From Emticicia sp. C21 (GTDB taxonomy: Bacteria; Bacteroidota; Bacteroidia; Cytophagales; Spirosomataceae), in NCBI RefSeq assembly GCF_003418935.1, contig NZ_QVMT01000012.1, positions 62,001-126,000 of the forward strand: a stretch of 64,000 nt of DNA, written 5' to 3'. The notes below the pieces were generated by a model. It was not told where the DNA came from and made no database searches. It saw only the letters and a program-made list of their open reading frames with translations. Shown in pieces: positions 25,331 through 36,800 of this stretch (positions are counted from its first letter, which is position 1; each line of letters begins with the position of its first letter). Position numbers and translations under genes: made by a program.

Positions 25331-26248
25331 ATGAAAAGAAGAGACTTCTTGCAAAAAGGAGCTATGGCTCTTGCAGCCTCCACTGCCTTATCTCATGAGT
25401 TATTTGCAGCAAAAAAGAAAGGAGAAATAGTAGGAGTGCAGCTCTACTCGGTGCGTGACGATATGAAAAAAGACGCATTAGGTACTTTGAAAAAAGTAGC
25501 CAACATGGGTTATAAAAACGTCGAGCACGCCAACTATATCAATCGTAAATTCTACGGATATTCGGCTACAGAATTTAAGAAAGTATTGGATGACTTAGGT
25601 TTGAAAATGCCAAGTGGACATACCGTAATGGGTAAACAGCACTGGGATGAAGCCAAAGGAGACTTTACTGACCTCTGGAAACAAACGGTTGAAGATGCAG
25701 CTATTTGCGGACAGCAATATGTAATCAGCCCTTGGTTAGATGTAAGCTTACGTAAAGATATGGATAGTCTAAAACGTTTTATGGATGTATTTAATAAATC
25801 GGGTGAATTATGTCAGAAGTCAGGAATGAAATTTGGCTACCACAATCATGATTTTGAATTTAGCCTTAAATTGAATGCTATACCAGTTTATGACCTTATT
25901 CTACAAAATACAGATCCGAAGTTGGTAATTCAACAATTGGATATAGGTAATATGTATGGTGGTGGCGGTAGAGCAGCCGATTTATTGAAAAGATTTCCTG
26001 GGCGTTTTGAATCAATGCACGTAAAGGATGAAATTGCAGTAGCTGGAACAGTGGCAGGAGCAGGCGAAAAATATGAAAGTGCGGTGCTTGGTACAGGTAT
26101 TATCAATGTAAAGGAAATCATTGATATGGGTAGAAAATCAGGTGGTACAACACATTTCATCATCGAACAGGAGTCATACCAAGGCAAAGCTCCGTTAGAC
26201 TCTATCAAAGAAGACTTAGTGATCATCAATAAATGGGGATATAAGTAA
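25331..26248 (+). CDS. Sugar phosphate isomerase/epimerase-like TIM-barrel protein with Tat signal
   Basis: 305 residues. MKRRDFLQKGAMALAAS is a twin-arginine signal, cleaved after about residue 30 (HELFAA). The mature part is a xylose-isomerase-like TIM barrel (AP endonuclease 2 family): GVQLYSVRDDMKKD, GYKNVEHANY, GYHNHDFEF, QLDIGNMYGGGG and HVKDE, followed by IIEQESYQG. Glu, Asp and His residues in these blocks form the family's metal site. Such periplasmic proteins in Bacteroidota act on sugars or inositols, with substrate unknown here. A second protein of the same fold follows after a palindromic spacer. Confidence 0.87.
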   Translation: MKRRDFLQKGAMALAASTALSHELFAAKKKGEIVGVQLYSVRDDMKKDALGTLKKVANMGYKNVEHANYINRKFYGYSATEFKKVLDDLGLKMPSGHTVMGKQHWDEAKGDFTDLWKQTVEDAAICGQQYVISPWLDVSLRKDMDSLKRFMDVFNKSGELCQKSGMKFGYHNHDFEFSLKLNAIPVYDLILQNTDPKLVIQQLDIGNMYGGGGRAADLLKRFPGRFESMHVKDEIAVAGTVAGAGEKYESAVLGTGIINVKEIIDMGRKSGGTTHFIIEQESYQGKAPLDSIKEDLVIINKWGYK

Positions 26249-26252
26249 GAAT

Positions 26253-26365
26253 TTAGTGAATGAGTGAGTGTGTGATTGAGTGATTAAAGTATTGTTATTC
26301 AAAGAAATATGAATCATAATTTTAATCACTCAATCACTAATTCACACAATCACTCAATAAATTTC
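26253..26365. repeat. Long imperfect palindrome built of GAGTGATT words, copy 1
   Basis: The left half includes GAATGAGTGAGTGTGTGATT and GAGTGATTAAA; the right half mirrors it (TTTAATCACTCAATCACTAA, then CACACAATCACTCA). It fills nearly the whole space between the two isomerase-like genes. A similar element follows the second gene. Confidence 0.75.
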
Positions 26366-26369
26366 TCAC

Positions 26370-27227
26370 ATGAACCGACGAAATATTATCAAAGGAATAG
26401 GGGGAGGCATGATGGCCTCCTTTTTCCATAATGAACTGTTTGCTGCCACCGCAGACAGTCCGTTTCGCATAGGTGCCTGCGACTGGTCGATTAATAATAC
26501 CGGTAATCTGGGTGCCATGGAAATGGCTAAACGTATTGGTTTAGACGGCGTACAGGTAAGTCTGGGTTCAGCAGAAAACAATATGCACCTACGCCAGAAA
26601 GAAGTACAACAAGCCTACAAAGCTTTGGCTGATATTTTTAAGGTAGGTTTCACAGGCTTAGGTATAGGAGAGTTGAACAACATCCCGTATAAATCAGACG
26701 ACCGAACCGACGAGTGGGTTTCTGATAGTATAGATGTAGCCAAAGCATTAGGCATTAAGGTAATCTTACTAGCCTTTTTCTATAATGGCGATTTAAAAAA
26801 TGACCCTAAAGGTCAAGAAGTTGTTATTAAAAAATTCAGACAAGTAGCTCCTAAAGCAGAGAGATTGGGCATTACGCTAGGCATAGAATCATGGCTAAGT
26901 GCAGAAGAACATATGCATATCATTGATGCGGTAGGCTCAAAGGCTGTGAAGTGTTATTATGATGTAGCCAATTCGAACCATATGGGTTATGATATTTATA
27001 AAGAGATTCGGTGGTTGGGGAAGCAAAACCAGATTTGCGAGTTTCACTTCAAAGAGAATGGCTCTCTCTTAGGTAAAGGCAAAGTTGATTTTGCAGAAGT
27101 AAGACGCTGTATCGATGAAATAGGCTATAAAGGCAATATCCAGATAGAAGGCGCAGTACCCGAAGGAAAAAGCATGTTCGAAAGCTATCTGCAGAATAAT
27201 GAATTTGTGAGAGGGCTAATGAAATGA
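26370..27227 (+). CDS. Sugar phosphate isomerase/epimerase-like protein, second
   Basis: 285 residues. The N-terminus MNRRNIIKGIGGGMMASFFHNELFAAT looks like a twin-arginine signal (RRNIIKG) with a short hydrophobic part. The TIM-barrel domain shows RIGACDWSI, GLDGVQVSLGS, LGIESWLSAEEH, CYYDVANSNHMGYD, EFHFKENG and IQIEGAVPEG, with the Glu/Asp/His metal ligands of the xylose-isomerase-like superfamily. It is only loosely similar to the preceding protein, so I do not call it a recent duplicate. Together they suggest an exported carbohydrate-processing step. Substrate unknown. Confidence 0.83.
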   Translation: MNRRNIIKGIGGGMMASFFHNELFAATADSPFRIGACDWSINNTGNLGAMEMAKRIGLDGVQVSLGSAENNMHLRQKEVQQAYKALADIFKVGFTGLGIGELNNIPYKSDDRTDEWVSDSIDVAKALGIKVILLAFFYNGDLKNDPKGQEVVIKKFRQVAPKAERLGITLGIESWLSAEEHMHIIDAVGSKAVKCYYDVANSNHMGYDIYKEIRWLGKQNQICEFHFKENGSLLGKGKVDFAEVRRCIDEIGYKGNIQIEGAVPEGKSMFESYLQNNEFVRGLMK

Positions 27228-27390
27228 GTGATAAATATCTTGAACTTTGATTTACTTGATTCTTCTACATGAAAAAGGAATAATGTCGCTAACTAGTAAA
27301 TTAGAATCAGTGAAATACTTAAATCAGTTAAATCACAGTTCAAGATAAAATATCATAATCACTCATTCACTAAATCACTCATTCACTAAA
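27225..27390. repeat. Long imperfect palindrome built of GAGTGAT words, copy 2
   Basis: ATGAGTGATAAATATCTTGAA on the left mirrors TTCAAGATAAAATATCATAA plus TCACTCATTCAC on the right; inner arms TTACTTGATTCT and AGAATCAGTGAAA also pair. The right end carries a tandem CACTCATTCACTAAAT. The element begins at the stop of the preceding gene and lies in the long spacer before gcvP. Confidence 0.7.
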
Positions 27391-27539
27391 TATATTTTAT
27401 CTATAACTCTACCAATTCGCTAGATATTTTATCTAAAAAAGAAATGTCATAAAGTAAAACAAACTGCTAAATATTTTATTCAAATAAAATTTATCTGCTA
27501 TTCAGCTCAATTGTTTCGACAACTATTTTCTATTTTTAT

Positions 27540-27547
27540 TATATTTG
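27540..27547 (+). promoter_or_regulatory. Promoter -7 element of gcvP
   Basis: TATATTTG matches TAnnTTTG and is followed by about 85 bases of leader. A TTG at 27510-27512 lies 27 bases upstream, longer than ideal. No glycine riboswitch core is visible in the leader. Confidence 0.45.
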
Positions 27548-27637
27548 CAGAACAATCTGGAATGAACTCATTGTTGTATTAACAATAGGTCATTTACCGC
27601 TGCGGCGGGTCGTTCAATAACACATTTTAACTTCCCG

Positions 27638-30511
27638 ATGAAAATCAATCTCAATACTCAAGAATCCTTTGAAAGCCGACATCAAGGCAAAAGCGAACAT
27701 GATTTACAGGCAATGTTGAAAACCATCGGCGCCGATTCGCTTGACACACTCATCAATCAAACAGTTCCGGAACAGATTCGTCTGCAAACTCCTTTAAACC
27801 TGCCTGCGGCTAAATCAGAAGCTGACTTCTTAGCCGATTTTAAAGTGCTGGCACAAAAAAATAAGATTTTTAAATCATATATCGGTACCGGATATTATGA
27901 TACCATAGTACCAAATGTTATTCTAAGAAATATTCTAGAAAACCCTTCGTGGTACACAGCTTATACACCATATCAGGCCGAGATTGCTCAAGGCCGCTTA
28001 GAAATGCTTCTGAATTTCCAGACCATGGTCATCGACCTGACAGGTATGGAAATTGCTAACGCTTCATTACTAGATGAAGGAACAGCGGCAGCAGAAGCCC
28101 TGACGATGTTGCACAATATCCGTCCGGCTGCGAAGAAAAACGCTAATACTTTCTTTATATCAGAGCTTTGTCACCCTCAAACCATTGATGTGGTATTGGG
28201 TCGTGCAAAACCGCTGGGTATTACAGTTGTGGTAGGCAACCATGAAACTTTCGACCTGACACAGGAAGATGTGTATGGGGTTTTATTACAATATCCGGCT
28301 ACAAACGGAGAGGTTTATGATTATACTGATTTAATCACCTCAGCACATGAATTGAATGTAACAGTAGCCGTGGCAGCTGATTTATTGGCATTGACCTTAT
28401 TGACTCCTCCAGGCGAAATGGGTGCTGATGTGGTTGTAGGTTCTGCGCAACGTTTAGGTGTACCTATGGGATATGGTGGCCCTCATGCTGCTTATTTTGC
28501 AACGAAAGATGCCTTTAAACGTCAGATTCCAGGGCGTATCATTGGGGTATCAATAGACGCACAAGGTAATCGTGCTTTGCGTATGGCTTTACAAACCCGT
28601 GAGCAACATATCCGTCGCGAAAAAGCTACTTCTAATATCTGTACTGCTCAGGTACTACTATCGGTAATGGCAGCAGCTTATGGTATCTATCATGGACCAC
28701 AAGGCTTGAAAAATATAGCGGCTAAAGTACATGGTTTAACCAGACTATTTGCTGAATCAGTAGAAGGTCTGGATTATCAGTTATTGACACATAATTATTT
28801 CGATACCGTTACACTTCATACAGAAGATAGCACTGCTCTTCGTGCAATTGCCGAAGCAAAAGGGGTAAACTTCAGATACCTTGAACAAGGTAATGTAAGT
28901 ATCTCTTTCGACGAAACCAAGACCTTAGCTGATGTAGAAGAATTGCTGAGCATCTTCGCAGAAGCTAGTGGCAAAGAAGCAAAAATCAACCTGAAAAATG
29001 AGATTGATATTGTTTTTGCGCCGAGCCTGAATCGTACGTCAACATACATGACGCATCCGGTGTTCAGTTCTTATCATACCGAGCATGAGATGTTGCGTTA
29101 CCTGAAATCTTTGGAAAACAAAGATTTGTCTTTAGTGCATTCAATGATTTCTTTGGGTAGCTGTACCATGAAACTCAATGCCACTGCCGAGATGATTCCG
29201 GTTACATGGCCTGAGTTTGGTAAGATACACCCATTTGCCCCTCAGGAACAAACACAAGGTTATCAACAACTATTTCAGGAATTGAACGATTGGTTATGCG
29301 CTATTACAGGTTTCGCCAGAATGTCGTTGCAACCAAACTCAGGTGCACAGGGCGAATATGCAGGCTTAATGGTTATCAGAGCCTATCACGAAAGCCGTGA
29401 AGAAGGACACCGTAATATTGCCTTGATACCATCTTCGGCACACGGTACCAACCCTGCATCAGCTGTGATGGCAGGTATGCAGGTGATTGTAACCAAATGT
29501 GATGAAAGAGGTAATATTGATGTAGAAGACCTAAAAGCGAAAGCTGAACAATATGCCGACAGACTTTCTTGTCTGATGGCGACCTATCCATCAACGCATG
29601 GTGTTTTTGAAGAATCAATCAAAGAAATCTGTGAGATTATCCATCAAAATGGTGGGCAGGTATATATGGATGGTGCCAATATGAATGCGCAGGTAGGTTT
29701 AACCTCTCCAGCATCTATTGGTGCGGACGTTTGCCACCTGAATCTTCATAAAACATTTTGTATCCCTCATGGTGGAGGTGGCCCGGGAATGGGGCCAATC
29801 GGAGTAGCGCAACACTTAGTACCTTTCTTACCAAACCATAAAGTAGTGCCTGTTTCGGGTTATGATGGTGTACATGCTATCTCGGCAGGACCTTATGGTA
29901 GTGCCAGTATCCTGACTATCTCTTATGCATATATTGCTATGATGGGTGGTGAAGGTGTAACGAATGCTACCAAATACGCTATTCTCAATGCCAACTATAT
30001 CAAGGCTCGTCTGGAAGAGAAATATCAGATTTTGTATACGGGTAGCAATGGCCGTTGTGCGCACGAAATGATTGTTGACTTACGTCCGTTCAAATCATCG
30101 GCAGGAGTAGAGGCGGAAGATGTAGCCAAACGTTTAATGGACTACAACTTCCATGCACCAACTTTGTCGTTCCCAGTTGCAGGAACTTTGATGATTGAGC
30201 CAACAGAATCAGAATCAAAAGCAGAGCTTGACCGTTTCTGTGATGCTTTGTTAAACATCAGAGAAGAAATCAGTGAGGTAGAAGCAGGCAATGCCGATAA
30301 AGCCAATAACGTATTGAAAAATGCACCACACACGGCGGCAGTAGTATTAGCCGAAAACTGGGACAAACAATACACCAGAGAGAAAGCGGCTTTCCCGTTA
30401 CCATACGTAAAAGCCAACAAATTCTGGGCAACCGTAAGCCGTATTGACTCTGCATATGGAGATAGAAATTTAGTGTGTGCTTGCCCTCCGGTTGAGGAAT
30501 ATGAAGGGTGA
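27638..30511 (+). CDS. gcvP: Glycine dehydrogenase (decarboxylating), P protein of the glycine cleavage system
   Basis: 957 residues, the usual length of the single-chain P protein. PLP enzyme that decarboxylates glycine and transfers the aminomethyl group to lipoylated GcvH. Visible marks: [37 protein letters not shown] and [10 protein letters not shown] in the N-terminal half; [44 protein letters not shown] and the PLP lysine segment [18 protein letters not shown] in the C-terminal half. It stands alone; gcvH and gcvT are not in the window. A terminator follows 29 bases after the stop. Confidence 0.97.
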   Translation: MKINLNTQESFESRHQGKSEHDLQAMLKTIGADSLDTLINQTVPEQIRLQTPLNLPAAKSEADFLADFKVLAQKNKIFKSYIGTGYYDTIVPNVILRNILENPSWYTAYTPYQAEIAQGRLEMLLNFQTMVIDLTGMEIANASLLDEGTAAAEALTMLHNIRPAAKKNANTFFISELCHPQTIDVVLGRAKPLGITVVVGNHETFDLTQEDVYGVLLQYPATNGEVYDYTDLITSAHELNVTVAVAADLLALTLLTPPGEMGADVVVGSAQRLGVPMGYGGPHAAYFATKDAFKRQIPGRIIGVSIDAQGNRALRMALQTREQHIRREKATSNICTAQVLLSVMAAAYGIYHGPQGLKNIAAKVHGLTRLFAESVEGLDYQLLTHNYFDTVTLHTEDSTALRAIAEAKGVNFRYLEQGNVSISFDETKTLADVEELLSIFAEASGKEAKINLKNEIDIVFAPSLNRTSTYMTHPVFSSYHTEHEMLRYLKSLENKDLSLVHSMISLGSCTMKLNATAEMIPVTWPEFGKIHPFAPQEQTQGYQQLFQELNDWLCAITGFARMSLQPNSGAQGEYAGLMVIRAYHESREEGHRNIALIPSSAHGTNPASAVMAGMQVIVTKCDERGNIDVEDLKAKAEQYADRLSCLMATYPSTHGVFEESIKEICEIIHQNGGQVYMDGANMNAQVGLTSPASIGADVCHLNLHKTFCIPHGGGGPGMGPIGVAQHLVPFLPNHKVVPVSGYDGVHAISAGPYGSASILTISYAYIAMMGGEGVTNATKYAILNANYIKARLEEKYQILYTGSNGRCAHEMIVDLRPFKSSAGVEAEDVAKRLMDYNFHAPTLSFPVAGTLMIEPTESESKAELDRFCDALLNIREEISEVEAGNADKANNVLKNAPHTAAVVLAENWDKQYTREKAAFPLPYVKANKFWATVSRIDSAYGDRNLVCACPPVEEYEG

Positions 30512-30540
30512 TTTCTAAGGAAATTTATATGAATACAGAT

Positions 30541-30574
30541 AGAGGTGTAGTTTTGGCTGCACCTCTTTTGTTTG
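30541..30574 (+). terminator. Intrinsic terminator of gcvP
   Basis: AGAGGTGTAG (30541-30550) pairs with CTGCACCTCT (30557-30566) around TTTTGG, with one imperfect pair, followed by TTTTGTTTG. Confidence 0.85.
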
Positions 30575-30742
30575 ATATAGATGTAGCAAAGTCGTAGGTT
30601 ATGCGTTTTGTATTTTACTTTATTTAACTAGGCCATTTAATTTATCATAATATTAGTTGGTCATATTATTATAATTCTAGCAAAAACATTATTTTTGTCT
30701 TTATTATACCTAATACACTTTATTATTAATTTGTGACTTTTA

Positions 30743-30829
30743 ATGAAAAGACTCCTACCAATTTTGCTTATTTTCGGTCTTATCTCTGCTCAAGCGCAAC
30801 AAAAACGTTCAATTTAACCAATACCACGT
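30743..30829 (+). other. Displaced signal peptide of the giant surface protein (double frameshift)
   Basis: ATG at 30743 encodes MKRLLPILLIFGLISAQAQQ, a good signal peptide, then KRSI and TAA at 30815. This frame is the same as that of the 2114-residue ORF starting at 30830. Between about 30800 and 30830 the neighbouring frame reads TFNLTNTTYG, which would join naturally to TDANYRVGCSLF if one A were added in the CAAAAAC run and one T removed from GGTTACTG. So two compensating single-base indels appear to have created the stop. Confidence 0.65.
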
Positions 30830-33800
30830 ATGGTTACTGATGCGAATTATCGCGTCGGTTGTTCGTTATTTACAGACCCCAACAATTATGCAACAGGTTC
30901 ATCATTTTCTTATAGTGCACCTGTCAATAACAATTCTTACCTGACAGGCCCGAATGGTGCTAACTATGATTGTTTGTATTCGGTACCCAATCAGGCGTGG
31001 TTTGTAATCACAGTTAATACGGGAGGGAATTTGTCGTTTAATTTCTCTAACACAAATGACTATGATGTTGATGCAGCCATCTGGGGACCAATTAGCAATA
31101 ATGATATGGCTAATGCCTGTGCAGCTACACTTAATACACCTATAAGCTGTGATTTCGATGGTACCCGGCCAGATTTATATATTAGTAATGCGCAGGCAGG
31201 ACAGAAATATGTGATGGTAGTATCGAATTATTCGAATGCCAATACAACTATTAATATTAATCAGCCCACTGGTGGAAACGTTACTTATGCCATGGTCAAT
31301 CTGCCAAACTGTACAATCATACCTACAGCAACTTTAAGTGGTACAAGTACTACTATTACGGAAGGGCAGCCGGTTACACTTAACCTCAGTTTTACAGGAA
31401 GTGCTCCCTGGAATTATACGCTTTCAGACGGAACAATGGGAACAGCCTATGCTTCTCCGGTTAACATAAATGTTTATCCTACTGCGTCACAAACATTTAC
31501 CATTAACTCGGTAAGCAACCTTTGCGGTACCAATAGCGGTACGGGTAGTGTCGGGATCTCTGTTCTAAGAAACATTTTAATGAAATCCTGTTTCCCGCTT
31601 GATGGAAATGCAACTGACTCAAAAGGAATAAATAATGGCACGCTGCAGAATGGTGTTTTAACTACGTCTAACCGAAATAGTGAAGCCAATAAAGCCTTGC
31701 AATTTGATGGTATAAACGATTATGTCAGTATACCGACCAATCAGCTAAACAATACTACTTTTTCAGTTGCTGCTTGGGTAAAATTAGATGAATTGCCTAC
31801 AAGTGTTAATACGGAAAAAGTTATCTTGTCATTGGGAGGCACAAGTGATGACCATTATCTGGGTGTTGAATATTACAATGGTGCGCCTTCATGGAAATTC
31901 TTTTCAAATGACTCAAAAGTATATTCAACTGCCATTGTTAATAATGATTGGCACTTACTAGTTGCTGTGAGAACCGGAGGAGTTTTAAAACTATACATAG
32001 ATGGGGTTTTGACAGGCTCAACCTTTGCTTCCGGAACAGCTACTTATAGTAGTCCGTTATCAGGCAGGATAGGAAGCAGTATTGCAGGCAGTAAGTTTTT
32101 GAAAGGTAAAGTAGATGACATTAAGATTTTCAACGGATCATTGATTGATCCTGAGATTTTATTACTTCAGAATTCTGTTGATTGTAATGATGTAATTCAA
32201 GATAGTTATATTTCAATTCAAAGTGTCAGTACTTATCTTATATGTACTAATAGCCCATTTATTGTAAGAGGAATCACTAATAATTTAACTATCGAAACGG
32301 GAACTTCATTTGTGGCAGAACTTTCTGATGAAAGTGGTAATTTTAGTAACCCAACAGTCATTGGTTCTTCTGAATTCTTGCCACTGACAGTCACCATTCC
32401 TAATACCGTAACTGGCGGGAGTCATAAACTCAGAATCAGATACGGCTCAATTATCAGTATTAACACTTTTGATATATTCGTTAATAAATCAGCAACTTAT
32501 AATATAACCGGTACTACCGCTATTAATGACGGACAATCGGCTAATATTTCCTTGAATTTTACAGGGACAGGCCCGTGGAATTATGTTTTGTCAACCGGAT
32601 TGAGTGGTGCAGCCACTACAAGCCCATGGGTCATTCCTGTAACACCTGACCAAAGTACAACATACACGGTTGTATCAGTACAGAATGTATGTAGTAACGC
32701 TGCTCCAGATGGAAATACTAGCGCAACTATTACAGTTAATTTTACAAAGCAGAATGTAACCTGTCTGCCTTTTAACGGTAATGCTAGTGATCAGAAAGCA
32801 AATAATACAACAACCGTCATTGGCGCATTACTGACCGAAAACAGATATGGGCAAACCAATTCAGCATTTTCTTTTAATGGCACCAGTAATTATATAGAAT
32901 ATACTACCAACCTTTTGCGTAAACGTGAATATACTATGTCTGCCTGGGTATTGGCTAATAATATTTCAGGTGGGACACAATATGTATTATCACAAGGAGA
33001 AGCGGGCACTTATACTTTTCAGGGTTTAGCTTTGACTAATTCAGGCTGGGAGTTTATTTCTTATTCTAACGGGGGAGCTTATACAGCTACCTCAACTACT
33101 AACTGGGCCGCTAACCAATGGGTACACCTGACGGCTGTCAGAACCTATCAGCAGTTGCGTTTGTATGTAAATGGTAATCTGGTGGCTACTACTTATAGTT
33201 TAGATAATATTCCTTTTAAAACCTCAGATATTGGCCGGATTGGTGCCAATAGTTCAAACTTAGGTAATTATTTTAATGGAAAAATCGATGATGTAAGATT
33301 ATACAAAGGTGCTTTGAATGACGAAGAAGTATATGCTCTATATGCTAACACAGGCAATTGCCCTACCATTGAGAATTCGCCAATTATTCTGGTAAAATCT
33401 CTATCGCCAACAACAGTTTGCGCAGGTAATACCATTAGTGTAGATTATGCATCAAGTAGTATAAGCCCAACAGTAGGCTCGCCGCTTAAAGTTCAGCTAT
33501 CAGACCAAAACGGAAGCTTTGCTAATCCAACTGTGATTGGAAGCGGAATCAGCAGCCCTATTACTGCTACTATTCCTATTAATGCACCAAGCAGTAGTTT
33601 ATATAAAGTAAGAATTGTTTCAAGTGGAGGATCTCCATTAACAAGCATTACTACTGCTACACTTAATGTGAGCGGAGCACTACCAACAGCTACTATATCG
33701 GGCGGAGGGAATATCCCTTACGGTGGAAGTACTAATCTGACTATTACCTTCACAGGTACATCTCCCTGGACATACGCCATTAATAATGGTTCAAGCCAGA

Positions 33801-36800
33801 TCACAAGTACTAATCCGCTTACAATTTCGGTTTCTCCAACCAGCACCACTACTTATGCAGTTACAAGTATATCTAATAGTTGTGGTATAGGAACGGTAAG
33901 TGGTAGTGCAACTATTACTGTTGCACCAAATATTATTTTAGGTAGTATTGCTAATTCATTTTGTTATGGGCAATCTTTTGATGTATCCTTTACCCCAAAC
34001 TATACACCTGTTTCTAGTTTTAAAGTAGAATTATCAAATGCTATAGGAAGCTTTGCAAGTCCAGTTACCATTGGAACAGGTACAAGCTCTCCAATTTCAG
34101 TAATTATTCCTGCTAATACAGCTGATGGTACAGGTTATAAAATCAGGATTGTAACTACTTCACCAGCCTATACTAGTCCAGAATCTGCAAGTTTGACCAT
34201 AATAGGTAAAGCTACAGCAGCTATTTCTGGAACAACTACTATTAATTACGGACAATCAGCAAATTTGACCGTTACTTTTGGCGGAACGGGCCCCTGGACT
34301 TATAAAATTAATAATGGCACGAGCCAGACTACTAGTACGAATCCTCTGACAGTTCAGGTTTCACCAACTTCTACTACTACTTATAATGTTACTTCAGTTT
34401 CGAATAGTTGCGGCAACGGTACCGTAAGTGGAAGCGTTGTAGTAACAGTGAATCCTAATATTATTTTAGGTAATATTGCTAGTTCATTTTGCTTTGGACA
34501 AACTTTCGCAGTACCTTTTACAGCAAACTATACACCTAGTCCTAATTTCAAAGCAGAGTTATCGGATGCCAGCGGCAATTTTACAAGTCCAACTACTATT
34601 GGAACTGGCACAAGCTCGCCAATCTCTGTTACTATTCCGGCTAATACACCTGGTGGCACAGCCTATAAAATCAGGATTGTAACTACTTCACCCGCTTATA
34701 CGAGTCCTGAGTTTACAAATTTGACTGTAATAGCTAAGCCAACAGCAACTATATCGGGTACGACAACTATAAAAAAAGAGCAGTCAGCAACGCTTACTGT
34801 CAATTTTACAGGAAGCGGCCCATGGACATATAAAATTAATAATGGGGTAAACCAAACTACAAGTATTAATCCTTTATCTTTAACTGTTTCACCTACTTCG
34901 ACAATCACTTATACTGTTACATCTATATCAAATGCTTGTGGTAGTGGCACTGCCAGCGGAAGTGCGGTGGTTACAGTAACTAATGAACCTTATTTGGTTT
35001 CTTGTTATTTGTTTAATGGAGATTTGAATGATAGCAAAGGTAATAATCATGGAACAAAGGGTTCGGGAGTAAGTTTTACAACAGACCGTTTTAATAACCC
35101 AAATAGTGCCATATTAATGAATGGGAATTACCAGAATAGTTATGTAGATATACCTTTAGACGAACTAATAAATGGTTCGGCGTATACATTTTCACTATGG
35201 TTTAATGCTTCAGAACATGCTGCTTATGATATAAATGGTAATAACTGGGGGAGAAATATTTTTACAGTTATGCCTGAGCTTCCACCTGGAGAAAGTGTTA
35301 ATTATAATTATGGCAAATCTCAATCGATATCTCTTAAAAACACATTTCCTGGTGAAGAGCAGGCAAGAAGTGCCTTATATTACGGAACTGTATGTAATGT
35401 TAATAATAGCCAATGTTTTACACCCTTTAATACACCGACTGATATAATTACGCTTAATACCTGGTATCATATAGTTGTAACAAGAGAGAATAACGTAGTA
35501 AAATTGTATAGAAACGGGACTCTTTTAAAAACTATTTCAGTTATTGCCTTCAATTCAAATCTGGGTAGTTTAAGAGGATACATTGGTAAGTCTCTTGAGG
35601 ATGAGGGAATAGGTGATGGTTTCAAAGGTAAATTTGATGATTTAAAAATATATAGAAGAGCTTTAAATGCTTCTCAAATCTCAGCCTTATATAATCAGAC
35701 TAATTGTGATGATATTGTTGATATATCTTTTGTTAATTTATTGTCAGTTTCAACAAGTACTATGTGTAAGGGACAGAATGTCTCTATTCAATATTCTTCC
35801 CAGAAAATTACAGGATCAATAACAGCGGAATTATCTGATGCTAATGGAAGTTTTGCATCACCAATTGTTATAGGTTCCGGAACTACCAGCCCTATAGTTG
35901 CTCAAATTCCGGCAAATCAGGAACTTGGAACCGGCTATAAAATCAGGTTAGTTCTATCTGATAATGTTGCAGTAATAAGTAATTTTTCTCAGGCACTTTC
36001 TGTGAATAGTACCAGTACAGCTATACTAATGGGTAATGCAACCATCAATGAGGGTCAATCAGCAAATCTTACCATCAATTTTACTGGAAGCGCTCCATGG
36101 ACTTATAAAATTAACAACGGAACAAGTCAGACAACAAGTACATCTTCGTTGACTCTTAACGTTACCCCGATAGTTACCACTACTTATACTATTACTTCCC
36201 TTTCAAATACCTGTGGTAATGGTACTGCAAGTGGTAGTGCTCCTGTTACTGTCTTGAATATACCATTTTTGATTTCCTGTTATTCGTTTAATGGAAATAT
36301 GACAGATGGTAAGGGAAACAATAATGGAACCCTTTTTGGAGCCTCTTATACTACAGACCGCTTTAATAAACCGAATAGTGCTTTATCTTTTGAAGGAAGC
36401 GGTAGCAACTATGGTGAAATTCCTTTAGATGAATTATCAAATTTGTCTGCCTATACCTTTTCGATTTGGATTAATGTTCCAATACATGATGCTTATGAAA
36501 ATGGGCGGAATATCTTTGTTGTAATGCCACCTTATGGTGCACCTGAGCCTGAGCTATACCGTGGAAAAACTGAGTCTTTGATTCTTAGAACGAATATGGG
36601 AGCGAGTCAGTCTGCCATTTACTATGGTACTGCTGCAGGAGATTATCAACATTTAATTGATGGAAATACTCCAATTACTGCTATTGATACTTGGTATAAT
36701 TTGGTAATTACTAAACAAAACAATATAATAAAATTATACTCTAATGGGATTCTATTAAAAACTATCTCTTATACATCAGGCAATCTGAACGTAAGCAATT

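Noticed and set aside
27548-27637. Glycine riboswitch in the gcvP leader
   Set aside because: I looked for the conserved GGAGAG and ACCGCCGAAG type cores and found neither.
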